Notes: generated from the letters alone by a model not told the origin. 64,000 bases of DNA from Symbiodinium natans (GCA_905221605.1 CAJNDS010000526.1:1-64000), one strand, 5' to 3'; shown: positions 1-10,357, numbered from the stretch's first letter. A program made the numbers and translations.

Positions 1-92
1 GGGTTTAGGGTTGAGGGTTTCGGTTAGGGTTCAGTTTTGTTTTGGGTTTAGGGTTGAGGGGGGGGGGGGGGGGGGGGTGGGGGGGCACCGGC
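1..92 (+). repeat. degenerate TTTAGGG array plus poly-G
   Basis: The window opens with six imperfect TTTAGGG-type units and then about 30 bases that are almost all G. It is read as an interstitial telomere-like array, because unique DNA follows directly. Confidence 0.8.
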
Positions 93-120
93 GAACCGCA
101 AATCGCAATCAGATGGAGTA

Positions 121-656
121 GAATATATATATATATATATGTACAGTAGTATGAAACGTATTGCATATGGCATGTGTCATATGTTAGTTGTTAATATTTT
201 ATGTGTTTCTGTTCTGAGTTATTTTGTATGGTATCAATTATAAACGATGGGGTTTGGAGTAAATATTGTATCAAGTATAGTTTGTATATCAGGTCGTGTT
301 ATGATATCATCTATCTGCTATCTTGTTCGTTAGAATGTTTTTCTTTCATTTACCCATTATATGCTATGTACCTCGTGTTGTTAGTCTGTATCTCATAAAT
401 ATGGCTCCTGTTCTATTGCATACGGAGTTTCGTATTGTATTTTATAGTTCATACACTATACACTATATGCCATCAGTTGCATACCATGTATATGGTATAC
501 TGTACATCTTCTACATCAGATAAATGTTTACATTATACTTTGTACATTGCCTTCCATCTGGTACCTGATACATTATATGTTGTGCACAAATACAGATCCG
601 GATACATTATATATTGTACGCAAATACAGATTGCACCAAAACCTTTTCGCACATGG

Positions 657-703
<47 letters not shown>

Positions 704-855
704 CATACATATACATATATGTATGGTATACTACACAGTATACGGCGCTTCGTATATTGCTATATACACATATTTATATATGTAAATAAAAAAAGAAACA
801 GATAAATAATCAAGTTTTCAAAATAGATAAATGAATATGTATATATATATACATA
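121..855. repeat. AT-rich stretch with (CATATA)n microsatellite
   Basis: AT-rich, low-complexity DNA with AT runs at 123-140 and 841-850. A hexamer CATATA repeat (about ten units) lies near 655-716. The open frames here are repeat translations (His/Ile/Tyr runs), so no gene is called. Confidence 0.8.
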
Positions 856-1058
856 TGCACATATATGTACACCTGACGCAAGTTCTGGACTCGTGCGCCG
901 TCAGGTGGATCTGGTCGGCGGCGGCGCCGTCAAGCTTATGTGTGGGTACTGTGTTCTGTGTACTGCACTGTACATCGTGGTATACCACGCCGTGCTTCTT
1001 GCCACGTTGCCACCCTAGAGATAGTGGGTTGCAGGTGAAGGTAAGTGGCCAGCGCCAG

Positions 1059-1159
1059 GATCGATGTGCAGTGCATCCTCAAACTCCTTGGTTTCGTCGG
1101 CGATCCGGAAAATGACCGGCCTGCGACCTCAGCAAATCGGGTTTCCGTGGTCCATGAAG
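1059..1159 (+). CDS. possible exon, unrecognised
   Basis: An open frame follows a CCAG acceptor and reads DVQCILKLLGFVGDPEND; a GTTCCC donor could end it. The codons look protein-like but no family is recognised. The rest of 860-1410 is open only weakly. Confidence 0.3.
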
Positions 1160-1416
1160 GTTCCCAGATCAGGCAGGCTAGGACCCTTACCTGCCCTACA
1201 CCCAAATCAGCCCAGTCAGACCCAAAATCGCTTCATAATCCCTGCAAATTTGACATATACATATATGTACATGTATATAGTACATATATTCTATGCATTT
1301 ATCAAAATTGTCCAGGGTCATGAAGATCAAGGAGATGGTCGGATTCTGGGCCTCGAGCTCAGCAAGTCTCACAACGCGTGCAAAGCTAGGTCGTACAAGT
1401 CGGCAGTCTACTTTGG

Positions 1417-1446
1417 GATTTAGGGTTTAGGGTTTAGGGTTTAGAG
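1417..1446 (+). repeat. short TTTAGGG array
   Basis: Four TTTAGGG units between two unique stretches. Confidence 0.85.
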
Positions 1447-1449
1447 CTA

Positions 1450-2700
1450 AGAGAAGTCTTCTCTCAGCCATTCGGCTGTTCGGGTGGGTGCTGCCTAGGG
1501 TAAAGGGGCTAAACGAAGCTGCAGTCTAAGATTCGACGACCCACCCCAGAGCCGCAATTGGGCCCGGATTAGATTCTACCTTGGGTAGCGGCTAGGTGAC
1601 CATCATGTCTCTGCATTGCAGAGTACGATCTGTGCTGGCTGCGAATTGAAGGTCAATGAGGATCCTCGCAGATATCTTGTAGCAGAGCCCGTCAGTGTCG
1701 GGAACCTGGTCTTTGCGAATCCGATTTCGGGTTGTGAATGTGCAAGACCTCGGCTGGTTCAGAGAGGCAAGCAGCGAGAATGGTACCCGGAGCTCTCCTG
1801 AATTCAGTCAGAAGTCTGAAGAGGACAAGGCCAGAAGTTTAACTGGTGAACCTACTTTAGCCCAGCAGCCACAGACTACTGCCTCTACGGCTTCCATGTC
1901 TGCCAAGCCTCAATGTCAATGAACAATGACAAAGCACTGTAAGCAAGGGATTCTCGAGAAGCCCGCGGATGTCTTTGGTACTTAGCGTTCACAGACACCA
2001 TCCACCGGTGATGTTTGGTTTTGTGCTAAGCCAGAGGAAGTATCCAGAAGTGCTTAGGTGATGGCGACAAACTTCGGAGGCCAAGATCCCACATCTTGAT
2101 AGCCATAAGACTCCAGAAGATTCTGCAAGATGCGGTTTATTGCGGTTTGCGCGGCCACCAACGTGGCATGTTGGGAGGATTGGGAGGCAATAGGTCGTCG
2201 CTTGCAAGACCGCAGAAGACAAGGGAACACCTGCCAGGAACAAGCTTCTCCCCTGGCGCAATCTCGTGGCCGCTGGTCTATCAGAGTAAGACGGACTAAT
2301 CAGCGTTGCAGGCCGCATGCCCCAATAGTAAGTCATCCTGTGTACCTGCCAGTGCTGCCGCCTCGCTACCGATCGTCTAGTTAGCAAAGAACCAGCTGCG
2401 AGGGCAGTTGCTTTATGTTGCTTCCGTATTGCCGAGACAAATGCTACAACTGCTGAACTGCTGGTTTCCAGCGGGTTTACACGCCCAGGGCTGAGACGGG
2501 CATGCACTTCGTGTACTACCCCAAGGCGAAAGATCTGACGGGAGAAGATTTGACCTGGGCTGGTTGACAGCTGCAAACCCTGCGCTGCCTTTGACTCGAC
2601 ATTTTGGGCCTCGGTTTTGTTCGCGATAGGACTTCTATGACAAAGTCCTTCCGCCGAACATGCTGTCCTGACCTTAGCCGCGGTAGCTTGCACACGGAAA
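1450..2700. other. no confident gene; weak open frames on both strands
   Basis: A 247-codon minus-strand frame (1989-2732) and shorter plus frames (1616-1922, 2096-2384) are open. Neither strand shows a domain, a clear splice pair or a convincing composition. The minus frame begins inside an inverted-repeat element, which argues against it. Confidence 0.4.
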
Positions 2701-2704
2701 GTAC

Positions 2705-2817
2705 TTGGAGGTTCATGGTACTTATTAACCAATAACTATATCAGGGCACGGAAGGGGCTTATAAGTGGGTCATCAGTACAGTTATAACTGATTAATTAAT
2801 AAGTACCATGAACCTCT
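2705..2817. mobile_element. MITE-like palindromic element, family B copy 1
   Basis: The ends are inverted repeats: the left end reads GAGGTTCATGGTACTTATTA and the right end is its complement with few mismatches. The interior is AT-rich and non-coding. A second copy with the same ends lies at 62696-62831. It is likely a non-autonomous DNA transposon; no transposase is seen. Confidence 0.75.
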
Positions 2818-2939
2818 AGATGGGGTGGTCACTGGTAACTCGCTGCAGGCCTCGTCACAAAGCTGACGAGACTGATGAGGGCACCTACAGACCGGCCTAC
2901 GTGCGCCACTGCATTGAACTTATAATCTGTTGTCAGATA

Positions 2940-3056
2940 TCTTACAATACAATAAACGCGTAGCATAATATATGTTAACATACTATCATGGACTCTAATA
3001 TACTGTTATTGTATATGATATTGTATTGTATTCTATTGTATTCTATTGTATTCTTA
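2940..3056. repeat. AT-rich stretch with TTGTATTCTA minisatellite
   Basis: AT-rich, with about four copies of a ten-base TTGTATTCTA-type unit near 3015-3052. No gene. Confidence 0.7.
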
Positions 3057-3197
3057 TGCGTGCCATTTTGAGTAACTCGCGCTAGAACTGAACGGATTTA
3101 CAGAGTGCTGTCTTGTACCAACGCCCATCATGGCGACCCGAGCCCGGGCAGGTTGTGGACGCGAGGCGCGGCCCTGCTCCGAGACCTTACAGTGGTT

Positions 3198-3352
3198 GGG
3201 GTTTAGGGTTTAGGGTTAGGGTTTAGGGTTTAGGGTTTAGGGTTTAGGGTTTAGGGTCTAGGGTCTAGGGTCTACGGTCTACGGTCTAGGGTCTAGGATA
3301 GGGTCTAGGGTCTAGGGCTGAGGGCTTAGGGCTTAGGGTTTAGGGCTTAAGG
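3198..3352 (+). repeat. TTTAGGG array decaying to GGTCTAG and GGCTTAG
   Basis: About eight TTTAGGG units pass into GGTCTAG-, GGTCTAC- and GGCTTAG-type variants. Like variants are clustered, which suggests local spreading by slippage or conversion. Confidence 0.9.
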
Positions 3353-3616
3353 GACACACTGCACCCAAAGTGGCACCGAGAGGCGCTCAGCCCCAAGAGT
3401 CGAGCCGATCTGTTTTTCTAAAAATGGGATTGTCCCGCTGAGGGCAGTGTTTTAGTCATGAATTCCGTCGGGCGCATGCAACTGCTCTCCAAACCTTCCG
3501 AAACCTGCAGCCCGACTTGAAATGGAGATCCATGCGCTGCTAGGTGTGGTGAAGATGCAGCTCACCACAGTAACGAAAGTGAAGCGGTGTGCAGGCGTGT
3601 GCAACAAATTTCGGAG

Positions 3617-3729
3617 ATCCGAACCCGCTCTTCAACACCGTTCACGAGGGGAGCTGCACCCACTACAAGGATGTCTTTGCCGTCACCTGTGGCGGCCTCC
3701 CCGCACCCGCACACGACCCTGCAGTTCAG
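3617..3729 (+). CDS. likely exon, unrecognised protein
   Basis: After a CGGAG acceptor the frame reads DPNPLFNTVHEGSCTHYKDV and continues FAVTCGG..., with C or G strongly preferred at third positions (AAC, ACC, CAC, GAG, TGC). The end is uncertain (CAG then GATGCG). No family is recognised. Confidence 0.45.
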
Positions 3730-4980
3730 GATGCGCGGACGGCGCGGAGTGCTAGCAGAGGGAGCCAATCTGCTATGGTCGTGTTCAGGTTCGCTTTTTG
3801 GAAATAGATCAGTGTGAAAAAGTCGTGTCGGTGCACAGTCATAATGGTAAATCTGCCGAGAAGATGGCACGCAAACTTAACGCGCAGCACCTGTGGCTGC
3901 TTACAGGCGCATAGGTTGCTGAAGGCCCGGCTCCGGACGGCACAGCCACCAGCAAGCTTCTCCAAGATAGAACGCATGAAGCCCGCATGCGCTCTGCGGG
4001 CCTGAGCCGAACCCCTCAACCCTGAGATAGTTCGATCAACTAGCCCCAAGAGCAGGGATTTTGCAGTGTGATTCTTGTTGCTTCTGTGTGTTTGTGCGAT
4101 ATTAGCTCGAGGCCTCCGGCTGTGACACCACAGGGTGTTCATCAGATGCACACATGACCCGCTTGCCTGGAGGCACGGAACCATGACTGGCGTGTTTGTT
4201 GGGTCTGTCATCCCCTTCCTGACGGAGCGAGGTCTGGGTCTAAGGACCGCCGCAGAACGGTAGAGTCATCGGGAGCATCCAAACTTGGAGGCGTACCTTG
4301 GGATGTACGGACGGGACTCCAGGTTGTGCCTGCAGTTAAGTGAATGGATGAGCGTTGGTCAGGTGTCGGTGTCATAAGTGAAAGCTCTCATGCGTTGAGA
4401 ACGACATGCAGAGCCCACATTGGTGTTTAGCATGTTGTGAGGTTTGCAGGAGTGTCAACATTCGGGTGCTATGTATTCCGGCAAACAGACGTGCGTCACA
4501 ACCTCTGCTCAGTACCGCTTTCTGAAGCATCATTACAGCTACCGGTTGTCGCCTTTCGCTTTCTTGTGAGGCGGGGTCCACTCTCAGATCAAGGTGGAGC
4601 GGATGTGGACGCTGCATCCTGTCGACAAGTGACCTGCCCGGCTTGAGAAAGGTTGCGAAGTGGGACTTGGGGGTGGTGCGGAGTCCCGTTTGTGATCTCG
4701 AGGCTTGTGCCAAGGTCTCATCTGCTGGGAAATGTTGAGAAGCAAGGTGTTGTGGGCCGATTCTCGAGTTCTGTGGCTCCTCAAGCAAAGCACCACGCTT
4801 CCTGTCCCAAACACAAGCGTGCACTTGCGAGGTTCATCCAGTACTGCAGAGAGGCCGAGCATTTTTCGTCGGGGTATAAGAGGTGCTTGGTTGAGAGTTG
4901 TTAGAGGCCACACCAATTCCAGGAAAGCCTTTACACATATCGTAGCTGCAGCTTAAGTGTCAAGGATTCTAGATCTTGGC
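3730..4980. other. no confident gene
   Basis: Overlapping open frames occur on both strands (minus 3726-4211, minus 4372-4824, plus 4653-4956) without domains or paired splice sites. I see no repeats here. Confidence 0.4.
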
Positions 4981-5139
4981 AATTAGTCCCTTCCCCCTTA
5001 TAGTAAATCCCCCTACCCACTAATATTAAATACCACCCCATATACTATAACATAACTATAATTGGGGGTCTTTAATGTCAGGGGGTGGGGGGGGGGGGGG
5101 AGGGGGGTGGTTTAAATATACTTTGGGGGAGGGGATATG
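4981..5139. mobile_element. inverted-repeat element, family D (diverged)
   Basis: The left end AATTAGTCCCTTCCCCCTTA and the right end ...TTTGGGGGAGGGGATAT are imperfect complements. The interior has short AT stretches and poly-G. The ends resemble those at 18245-18339 and 60064-60394. Confidence 0.5.
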
Positions 5140-5448
5140 TGGGCAATTTTTAGGCCATCATTCTCGATGGCGTGAAGGCATGGTGAAAGCGTGTGAAGGC
5201 AAATCACTAGGTGAGCCCTTGGGACATTTTGTATATCATTTTGTATATGGCCTGAAATGGGTTTAAGGGGGGTCATATTTGGAATTTTTCTTTCTTAAGA
5301 GGGGCTATGGGGTAGAAGGGGCTCATATTTCGGAGTATTTTCAAAGAGGCTTGAAGGGGCTTTCTGGGCCTTTACGAGGATCAGGGACCACTAATCTAGG
5401 CCCCAAATAGTAGAATGCCGTTACATATTAGGAACCCCAATAAGGTAC

Positions 5449-5535
5449 CCCTAAACCCTAAGTTACCCTAAACCCTAAACCCTAAATCCCAAACCCTAAA
5501 CCCTAAACCCTAAACTTACCCCAAACCCTAAACCC
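5449..5535 (-). repeat. CCCTAAA array
   Basis: About ten imperfect CCCTAAA units abut a truncated family A palindrome (5396-5450) on the left and an exon-containing region on the right. Confidence 0.9.
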
Positions 5536-5564
5536 GGAAACCCCCACATGTTTCATCATCACAG

Positions 5565-5876
5565 AGCCAGGACTGGGATCACTACTGCAAGAAGTTTGCC
5601 GCTGAAGGCCTGACAGGCCCAGAGTTTCCGTGAGCCCCCCCCTGGGTTTGGGGTTTAGGGTTTAGGGGTTGAGGGTATAGGGTTTAGGGTTTAGGGTTAG
5701 GGGTTCGGGTTTAGGGGTTGAGGGTTTAGGGTTTAGGGTTGGGGTGTTAAGGGGTTAGGGGTTTCAGGGTTTAGGGTTTAGGTTTTAGGGTGTATGTGCA
5801 TCATGACCTTCGCGACCACCTACACCCAGGTACAACACCGAGCAGGCGCACAAGTACCTCGGCATGTACCGCGCAG
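5565..5876 (+). CDS. two exons of an unrecognised gene, spliced across a telomere-like array
   Basis: Exon 5565-5629 follows ATCACAG and ends at a GTGAGC donor; it reads SQDWDHYCKKFAAEGLTGPEF plus two bases. Exon 5830 to about 5876 follows CACCCAG and supplies the third base, then reads YNTEQAHKYLGMYRA. The phases agree (Pro across the junction). The 200-bp intron consists mainly of TTTAGGG-type repeats. The downstream border is unclear because a palindromic element follows. No family is recognised. Confidence 0.65.
5640..5792 (+). repeat. degenerate TTTAGGG array inside an intron
   Basis: TTTAGGG, TTTAGGGG and TTGAGGG units fill most of the intron between the exons ending at 5629 and starting at 5830. 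Confidence 0.85.
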
Positions 5877-5909
5877 GGGCCCGAGGGGCCCCCCTCAGTC
5901 TGATCAAAT

Positions 5910-6007
5910 GGGGGTTGACGAAAATGCGGGGCCCCGAAAATAGACCCCAAAAAGTAGGATCCCCTTGCGGTATGGGCCCCAATAAGGTACCCCAAATTTC
6001 GGAACCC
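5910..6007. mobile_element. MITE-like palindromic element, family A
   Basis: The left end TGGGGGTTGACGAAAATGC and right end AATTTCGGAACCC are imperfect inverted repeats. The interior carries the family signature GACCCC, AGTAGGATCCC, CCCCAATAAGGTACCCC. Related copies lie at 6055, 14828, 34224, 42176, 44581 and 54964. Confidence 0.75.
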
Positions 6008-6054
6008 GGCAGAGCACTTCGGCTCAGTTCCGAGAACTGGAAGACTGTACTAGT

Positions 6055-6160
6055 TTGGGGGTTCCCATTTTTAGGGGCACCTTATTGGGGTCCTTATTGT
6101 CACGGAATCCTACTACTTGGGGGTCTATAGTAGGGCTCCCTTAGCTTCGGAAACCCCCAT
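6055..6160. mobile_element. MITE-like palindromic element, family A, opposite orientation
   Basis: It carries the same signature in reverse (GGCACCTTATTGGGGTCC, GGAATCCTACTACTTGGGGG) and ends in CTTCGGAAACCCCCAT. Only about 47 unique bases separate it from the copy at 5910-6007. Those bases can be read as a micro-exon (HFGSVPRTGRLY) between AG and GT. Confidence 0.75.
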
Positions 6161-6425
6161 GTATGAATGAACGGTTTAAAGCCTGCTTTTTGATGCGTGC
6201 ACGCCTTTTGCACGGCGCAGGCCGCTGTTCGTGAAAGTCAGACGTCTGAGTTGGAGTAAAGGGTATGACTCAATGACGTTGTTTCTTGTTGATCGTGGTT
6301 CGTTTCATGTGCGCAGAGCAGTGTTATTGAACAGCGTCAGTCTTCTGGAGAAAGACCTATTTGGAGTCTTCCGTGCCATGAGGCAGTCAACATTGTTTGT
6401 CCTGGTTTAGGCTACCCGGCCTTAG

Positions 6426-6602
6426 GATTTGGAATTCCTGCCCGCACCCCACTGGCCCGAACCCGTTTGGAGTGCTGCGGATGCGTATGTTGATGTTGAT
6501 GCCATGAGCGCTTTCAACTCCGCGCCCAATATAAGTCGAGTGCACTCACAGGTGTATTCAGACTGTGCCAACTTCGAGGGGCTCTCATGGGAGCAAACTT
6601 AA
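6426..6602 (+). CDS. exon, unrecognised protein
   Basis: After a CCTTAG acceptor a 58-codon frame runs to TAA: it begins DLEFLPAPHWPEPVWSAADA and includes YVDVDAMSAFNSAPN. Third positions are C/G-rich. A CAG|GTGTAT donor inside (near 6550) could end it earlier. Confidence 0.6.
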   Translation, partial: DLEFLPAPHWPEPVWSAADAYVDVDAMSAFNSAPNISRVHSQVYSDCANFEGLSWEQT

Positions 6603-6639
6603 CGACTGAAAAGCAGAACGGTGGGTTGACACTGCCGAG

Positions 6640-6945
6640 ATGAAAGAGTTAAGATGCGGTCAATGTGCAGGTTTGCTGCGTGCCATAGCTTGCGTTGTTT
6701 TTCCTTTCCATCCTTGCCTGGTATTCGCTGGCTGGATTGCAGCAGGAGCTTTAAACGAGTTGTTCTTGGCTTCTGACAAACCTCCTGTGCGTGCGCCAAG
6801 GAAGAGAACAAGGCAGTCTCGAAGGCGCAGCGCACAGATCTGCACAGTCCTGACAGTTGCGCTCTGCTGTGCCAGCTGTTCCTTCCAGGGGGTAAAGGGT
6901 GGAGATCTTGTTGCCTGTGCCTGCAAGAAGCAGCATGGTGTTTAA
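6640..6945 (+). CDS. weak open frame
   Basis: A 101-codon frame with a Cys/Val-rich stretch and a basic middle (RAPRKRTRQSRRR). No family is recognised and an antisense frame is also open, so this may be chance. Confidence 0.2.
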   Translation: MKELRCGQCAGLLRAIACVVFPFHPCLVFAGWIAAGALNELFLASDKPPVRAPRKRTRQSRRRSAQICTVLTVALCCASCSFQGVKGGDLVACACKKQHGV

Positions 6946-6960
6946 GATCCTGCAGAAAGT

Positions 6961-7019
6961 ATCCCCTAAGCCCTAAACCCTGAACCCTGAACCCTCAACC
7001 CTAAACCCTAAACCATCCT
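6961..7019 (-). repeat. CCCTAAA array
   Basis: About seven CCCTAAA/CCCTGAA units directly upstream of the exon acceptor at 7020-7021. Confidence 0.9.
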
Positions 7020-7021
7020 AG

Positions 7022-7137
7022 ATCCGGAGATGCTGCGATGTTTGTATTTGGACATTGGAGCACGCCCCGGACAGGAGATGGCGGCGTTCTATGAGAATAT
7101 CGTTGAGGGGCAGATGAAAGCACACCGTGCCAGCTGA
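7022..7137 (+). CDS. terminal exon, unrecognised protein
   Basis: Following ATCCTAG, the frame reads PEMLRCLYLDIGARPGQEMA then AFYENIVEGQMKAHRAS and stops at TGA. Codon choice is strongly C/G-ending. It is probably the 3' end of the gene whose exons lie at 5.5-6.6 kb (position and strand agree), but the link is inferred. Confidence 0.65.
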
Positions 7138-7171
7138 CACGCCCAATCAACCAGTCAACCTTGTTGGCCAG

Positions 7172-7272
7172 GTTTAGGGTTGAGGGTTGAGGGTTGAGGG
7201 TTTAGGGTTGGGTTTAGGGTTTAGGGTTTAGGGTTTCTTAGGGTTTAGGGTTTAGGGTTTAGGGTTTAGGGC
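7172..7272 (+). repeat. TTTAGGG array
   Basis: About 13 units, the first ones TTGAGGG, then uniform TTTAGGG. Confidence 0.92.
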
Positions 7273-7423
7273 CATGCCCTCTTCCCGTTGTGCCCACACG
7301 CCGCTCCTTCAAAACCTTTAAACGTACTGACTGGAAGCAGCGCACGTTGTGGGACATGCTTGGTGTGCATAGAGCCTTTGTGGTGGTGCCGTGTAGACTG
7401 CCTTGGATGGCCTTGCCTTCCAG

Positions 7424-7506
7424 GCGGAGTTGACTTGATTGTGTTTGACCCTTCTCCATTCAAGGAAAAGCAGTCTGGAGTTCAGAATGCTGTGCAGAGT
7501 TCATAG
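7424..7506 (+). CDS. possible terminal exon
   Basis: CTTCCAG acceptor, then GGVDLIVFDPSPFKEKQ and a stop. The string resembles a strand-turn segment of an alpha/beta enzyme, but it is too short to assign. Confidence 0.45.
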
Positions 7507-7571
7507 AATCCCCCCTTCAGTTCCATCAGCATTCCTCATGCTACCAGTATTGCCAGCCCCAAGACCTGGCA

Positions 7572-7934
7572 TTGTCGAAAGAGTCCGGGACACAGGCGTG
7601 TCCAATGCTTGCCGACTTTTCACTCAAATCCAGTCGCCGTGTGTGTGGACACACTGGCTTTCTTAAATGCCGGGCCAGAGTGCTTAAGGACAGCTCTGTG
7701 TCACTTGAAGGGTTTAGAAGCTTGCACAAGCATGTGGTTGCCCTCGCTCCAAGTTCCAGTTCAAGGTTAGCACTGCAGCTGGGAGCAACAAGCCATGAGC
7801 CCACACTTCTTATCGGAGTTGATCTGAAGCAAGCACTGCAGTTCGGATCAAACTCCGAGGCGACTCATAGACCTCGTAGTCGGCCCGAGATGCACTTAGG
7901 AACTCACTGCACCCGCCCCAGCACCCAGCCATAG
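7572..7934 (+). CDS. open frame, possibly coding in part
   Basis: A 120-codon frame. The part after a CTGCAG acceptor (LGATSHEPTLLIGVDLKQAL) is the most protein-like. No family is recognised. 7935-8790 holds no confident gene apart from a weak 128-codon frame at 8185-8571 crossed by a poly-C run. Confidence 0.3.
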   Translation: MSKESGTQACPMLADFSLKSSRRVCGHTGFLKCRARVLKDSSVSLEGFRSLHKHVVALAPSSSSRLALQLGATSHEPTLLIGVDLKQALQFGSNSEATHRPRSRPEMHLGTHCTRPSTQP

Positions 7935-8798
7935 CAGCCTCGCAAGCTGCCGATTCTTAGGCGAGGCCTTTCCAAGCCAATGACCGTCCATGGGATCCCG
8001 CCCTGACTGGCTGGACGTGCATGCCGCGGGATGCGCAGCTCTGGCAGAATCTAATTTAAGGTGCCATCCTTCTCTTGCTTGTGCGAGTTGTGCGGTCGAT
8101 TTAGCTTCACAGGGATCTCAGTGGGGCTGCTGCACTCCGTCATGAAGTGGCAAAGCGTAGCCCCACACAGCGAAATTCTTCGATATGCTAATGAGGCCGA
8201 ACATCATGATAAGTCTGTGGACGCCTAGCCTTCAGGAAGAAACAAACCTCAGCATCAACTCAGAGCGAATAGTTTCCAACCCTCCCCCCCCCCACCCCCC
8301 CTTCTTGGCCACCACCGAGGTCCTCTTCAGTCAGAGCTGTGGTGCGCGTCCGCCCGCTTCTGCAGCGAAACTGGCCGGATTGAATCGAGCCCTAAACCCT
8401 AAACCCTGGAGCCTAAGCTCCCTAATCCAAGACCTGTTGCTTCAGGGCTTACAACCCCTTAGGGACCCTGCCGGGCCAGGCAAGAGCTCGAAGCCGGGCA
8501 CGAGAACTGCTGCCAGGCTTGTGGCTGCAGCGTTAGCTGTACATTTCATGTTTTTTCCTATGCTTTCCTGACATGCTGCATGGACGTCCTCGTAGCACAC
8601 TGCGTGGAGAACACACATTGCGGATTTTGGTAAGAAATTCAAGGGCCCGTAGAATACGTCTAATATTTATGTATTTTTATTCTTATTACGATTTGTATCT
8701 ATACTGGCTGCCAGCAGCTACGTAGCCTTTGGACATCTTTGGACCGGCTGTAGCCCTCGCTCGCAGGTCTCAGGTGACCGAGCGATCCTTGTGAGGCC

Positions 8799-9050
8799 TT
8801 GGGTTGTCACATGAAAATTTGCAATGTTGCTACAGAGCATGGCCAACTGCCGTTTCGTGGATTTGTTAAGGTTTCTGACTGCCACCGCATTTGCTCGTCA
8901 GTCGTGAGCACACATGGATCGCGCGTGGACACGCCAGCATACCTGACCGAGAGGAGATATGTTCCGCACACTGGCACTTTATCCATCGCTTTGAGTTACG
9001 AGAAGCCGTCGGCCTGCGTCCAAGCCGTGATGTCCTCCCTCGGGCCTTAG
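8799..9050 (+). CDS. open frame, unrecognised
   Basis: An 83-codon frame whose second half (RVDTPAYLTERRYVPHTGTL...) has C/G-ending codons. No family is recognised. It precedes the kinesin exons on the same strand and could be an upstream exon of that gene. Confidence 0.35.
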   Translation: MGCHMKICNVATEHGQLPFRGFVKVSDCHRICSSVVSTHGSRVDTPAYLTERRYVPHTGTLSIALSYEKPSACVQAVMSSLGP

Positions 9051-9212
9051 GACCATCGGAGAACTAGGCAGGCAAAGATGCCCGGAGGAGTCCTGATACA
9101 CATTTTTGAGCACCATACAAGATATCTTCTTTCCCAACAGCCACCCGGCCGATGTAACACTGCCACACTTACAACTCCGCGCAGGGTCGGTGTGGCGAAT
9201 CAGTTTCGGAAG

Positions 9213-9257
9213 TACTCCTTTGACGCCTGCCTTCCCGAAGACAGATCGCAGAAGCAG
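9213..9257 (+). CDS. candidate kinesin motor exon (N-terminal strand)
   Basis: The frame reads YSFDACLPEDRSQKQ, which fits the kinesin pattern F-x-F/Y-D-x-V-F-x-P-x-x-S-Q before the P-loop. It lies just upstream of the P-loop exon on the same strand. A GC donor (CAG|GCAGGG) could end it. Short, so moderate confidence. Confidence 0.5.
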
Positions 9258-9464
9258 GCAGGGTTGGCGGGCTGCATTGTCTGGCTTGCGATTTCCGCAC
9301 TGCTAGTAAACGGAGCTCAGATCCTTGCAGGATTGGTTGCCACGATCAGGGAGATAGTATCACCATGCTTTGCTTGGTTCTGTTGAAGTCGGCATGATAA
9401 ACAAATCGACCCAGCCATTAACCGCTCCTTATAAACTCTCTGCTTGCAAGCGAGGTCTTCCAAG

Positions 9465-9552
9465 AGAGTGGCGTGACCTGCCTATTGGATGCAGCACTTT
9501 CTGGATATGCTGCCGCTGCCCCATGGATGCTGAAACCGCCAAAATTGTTGAG
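9465..9552 (+). CDS. candidate kinesin exon before the P-loop
   Basis: Acceptor CCAAG, donor GAG|GTGAGA. The frame ends MDAETAKIVE, comparable to the T-A-x-x-L/I-V-E helix that precedes the P-loop in kinesins. The rest (EWRDLPIGCSTFWICC) is not typical, so only the splice sites and location are firm. Confidence 0.45.
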
Positions 9553-9773
9553 GTGAGACTTATGTCGGCCGACGCGCTGCAAAAACATATGAATATAAAA
9601 TACTCATATGATAGTAGAATCGTATCAAAAAGTCACAGTATCATAGTGTGATGAAAATATTGTAGAATCTAATGTAGTATGATATAGCAACATAGCAAAT
9701 GTGGCAACCTACTACTTGCTAGTATCATATCGTGAGCTGGGCGAGTTACGGGTCGGCTTGGAGTGCTGCTGAG

Positions 9774-9824
9774 GCTACAGTGCTGGCGTATGGCCAGACT
9801 GGCAGTGGAAAGACATACACCATG
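9774..9824 (+). CDS. kinesin motor P-loop exon
   Basis: The reading ATVLAYGQTGSGKTYTM is the kinesin nucleotide-binding P-loop (GQTGSGKT) with its flanking strand. The open frame starts further upstream; AG at 9772-9773 and GT at 9825-9826 would give a 51-nt phase-0 exon. A telomere-like array begins 13 bases downstream. Kinesins are ATP-driven microtubule motors. This is the most certain domain hit in the window. Confidence 0.9.
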
Positions 9825-9837
9825 GTCTTTCCGACCG

Positions 9838-9892
9838 GTTTAGGGCTTAGGGCTTAGGGCTTAGGGTTTAGGGTTTAGGGTTTAGGGTTTGC
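9838..9892 (+). repeat. GGCTTAG/TTTAGGG array
   Basis: Three GGCTTAG-type units, then four TTTAGGG, in the intron after the P-loop exon. Confidence 0.9.
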
Positions 9893-10017
9893 AGACAGAG
9901 GTCGTGGGTCAACACTGTCGGGATACTGATCATACTTCGAGGTTTTCAAACTCACCAAGGCTGTCACGAGCAGTTTTTTCGCTGGGTCTTCCGCTCCGCA
10001 AACCCTGCAAACCCAAA

Positions 10018-10205
10018 AAAACCCAATCACCCTATAGACCGTATAAACCCTATAAACCCCTATAAACCCCTATAAACCCCTATAAACCCCTATAAACCCC
10101 ATAAACCCCTATAAACTCTATGATCCTTATAAACTCTATGATCCCTAGCCCTAAACCCTAAACCCTGAAACCCTAAACCCTAAAAAACCCTAAAAAACCC
10201 TAACC
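10018..10205 (-). repeat. CCCCTATAAA array passing into CCCTAAA
   Basis: About ten units of the ten-base variant CCCCTATAAA, then CTATGATCC variants, then canonical CCCTAAA units. This is a local homogeneous variant of the telomere-like repeat. Confidence 0.9.
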
Positions 10206-10357
10206 CAACTTTCCAGATGGGGCGATCCAGCTCTTCAGACCGAACATCCGAGTGCGGCGACGAGGCGAGGCATCGCATACGACACCTCTGGGAGAATGAT
10301 GGGCCATTTTGGGACCCCTTGTACTAACAGGGTTTAGGGTTTAGGGTGTATAGGAGT

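Noticed and set aside
1-92. Window start as a chromosome end
   Set aside because: The repeat is short and degenerate, and similar arrays occur throughout, so it is just another interstitial array at the cut point.
1989-2732. 247-codon minus-strand open frame
   Set aside because: It starts inside the inverted-repeat element at 2705-2817, has no domain, and its composition resembles a reverse-frame shadow.
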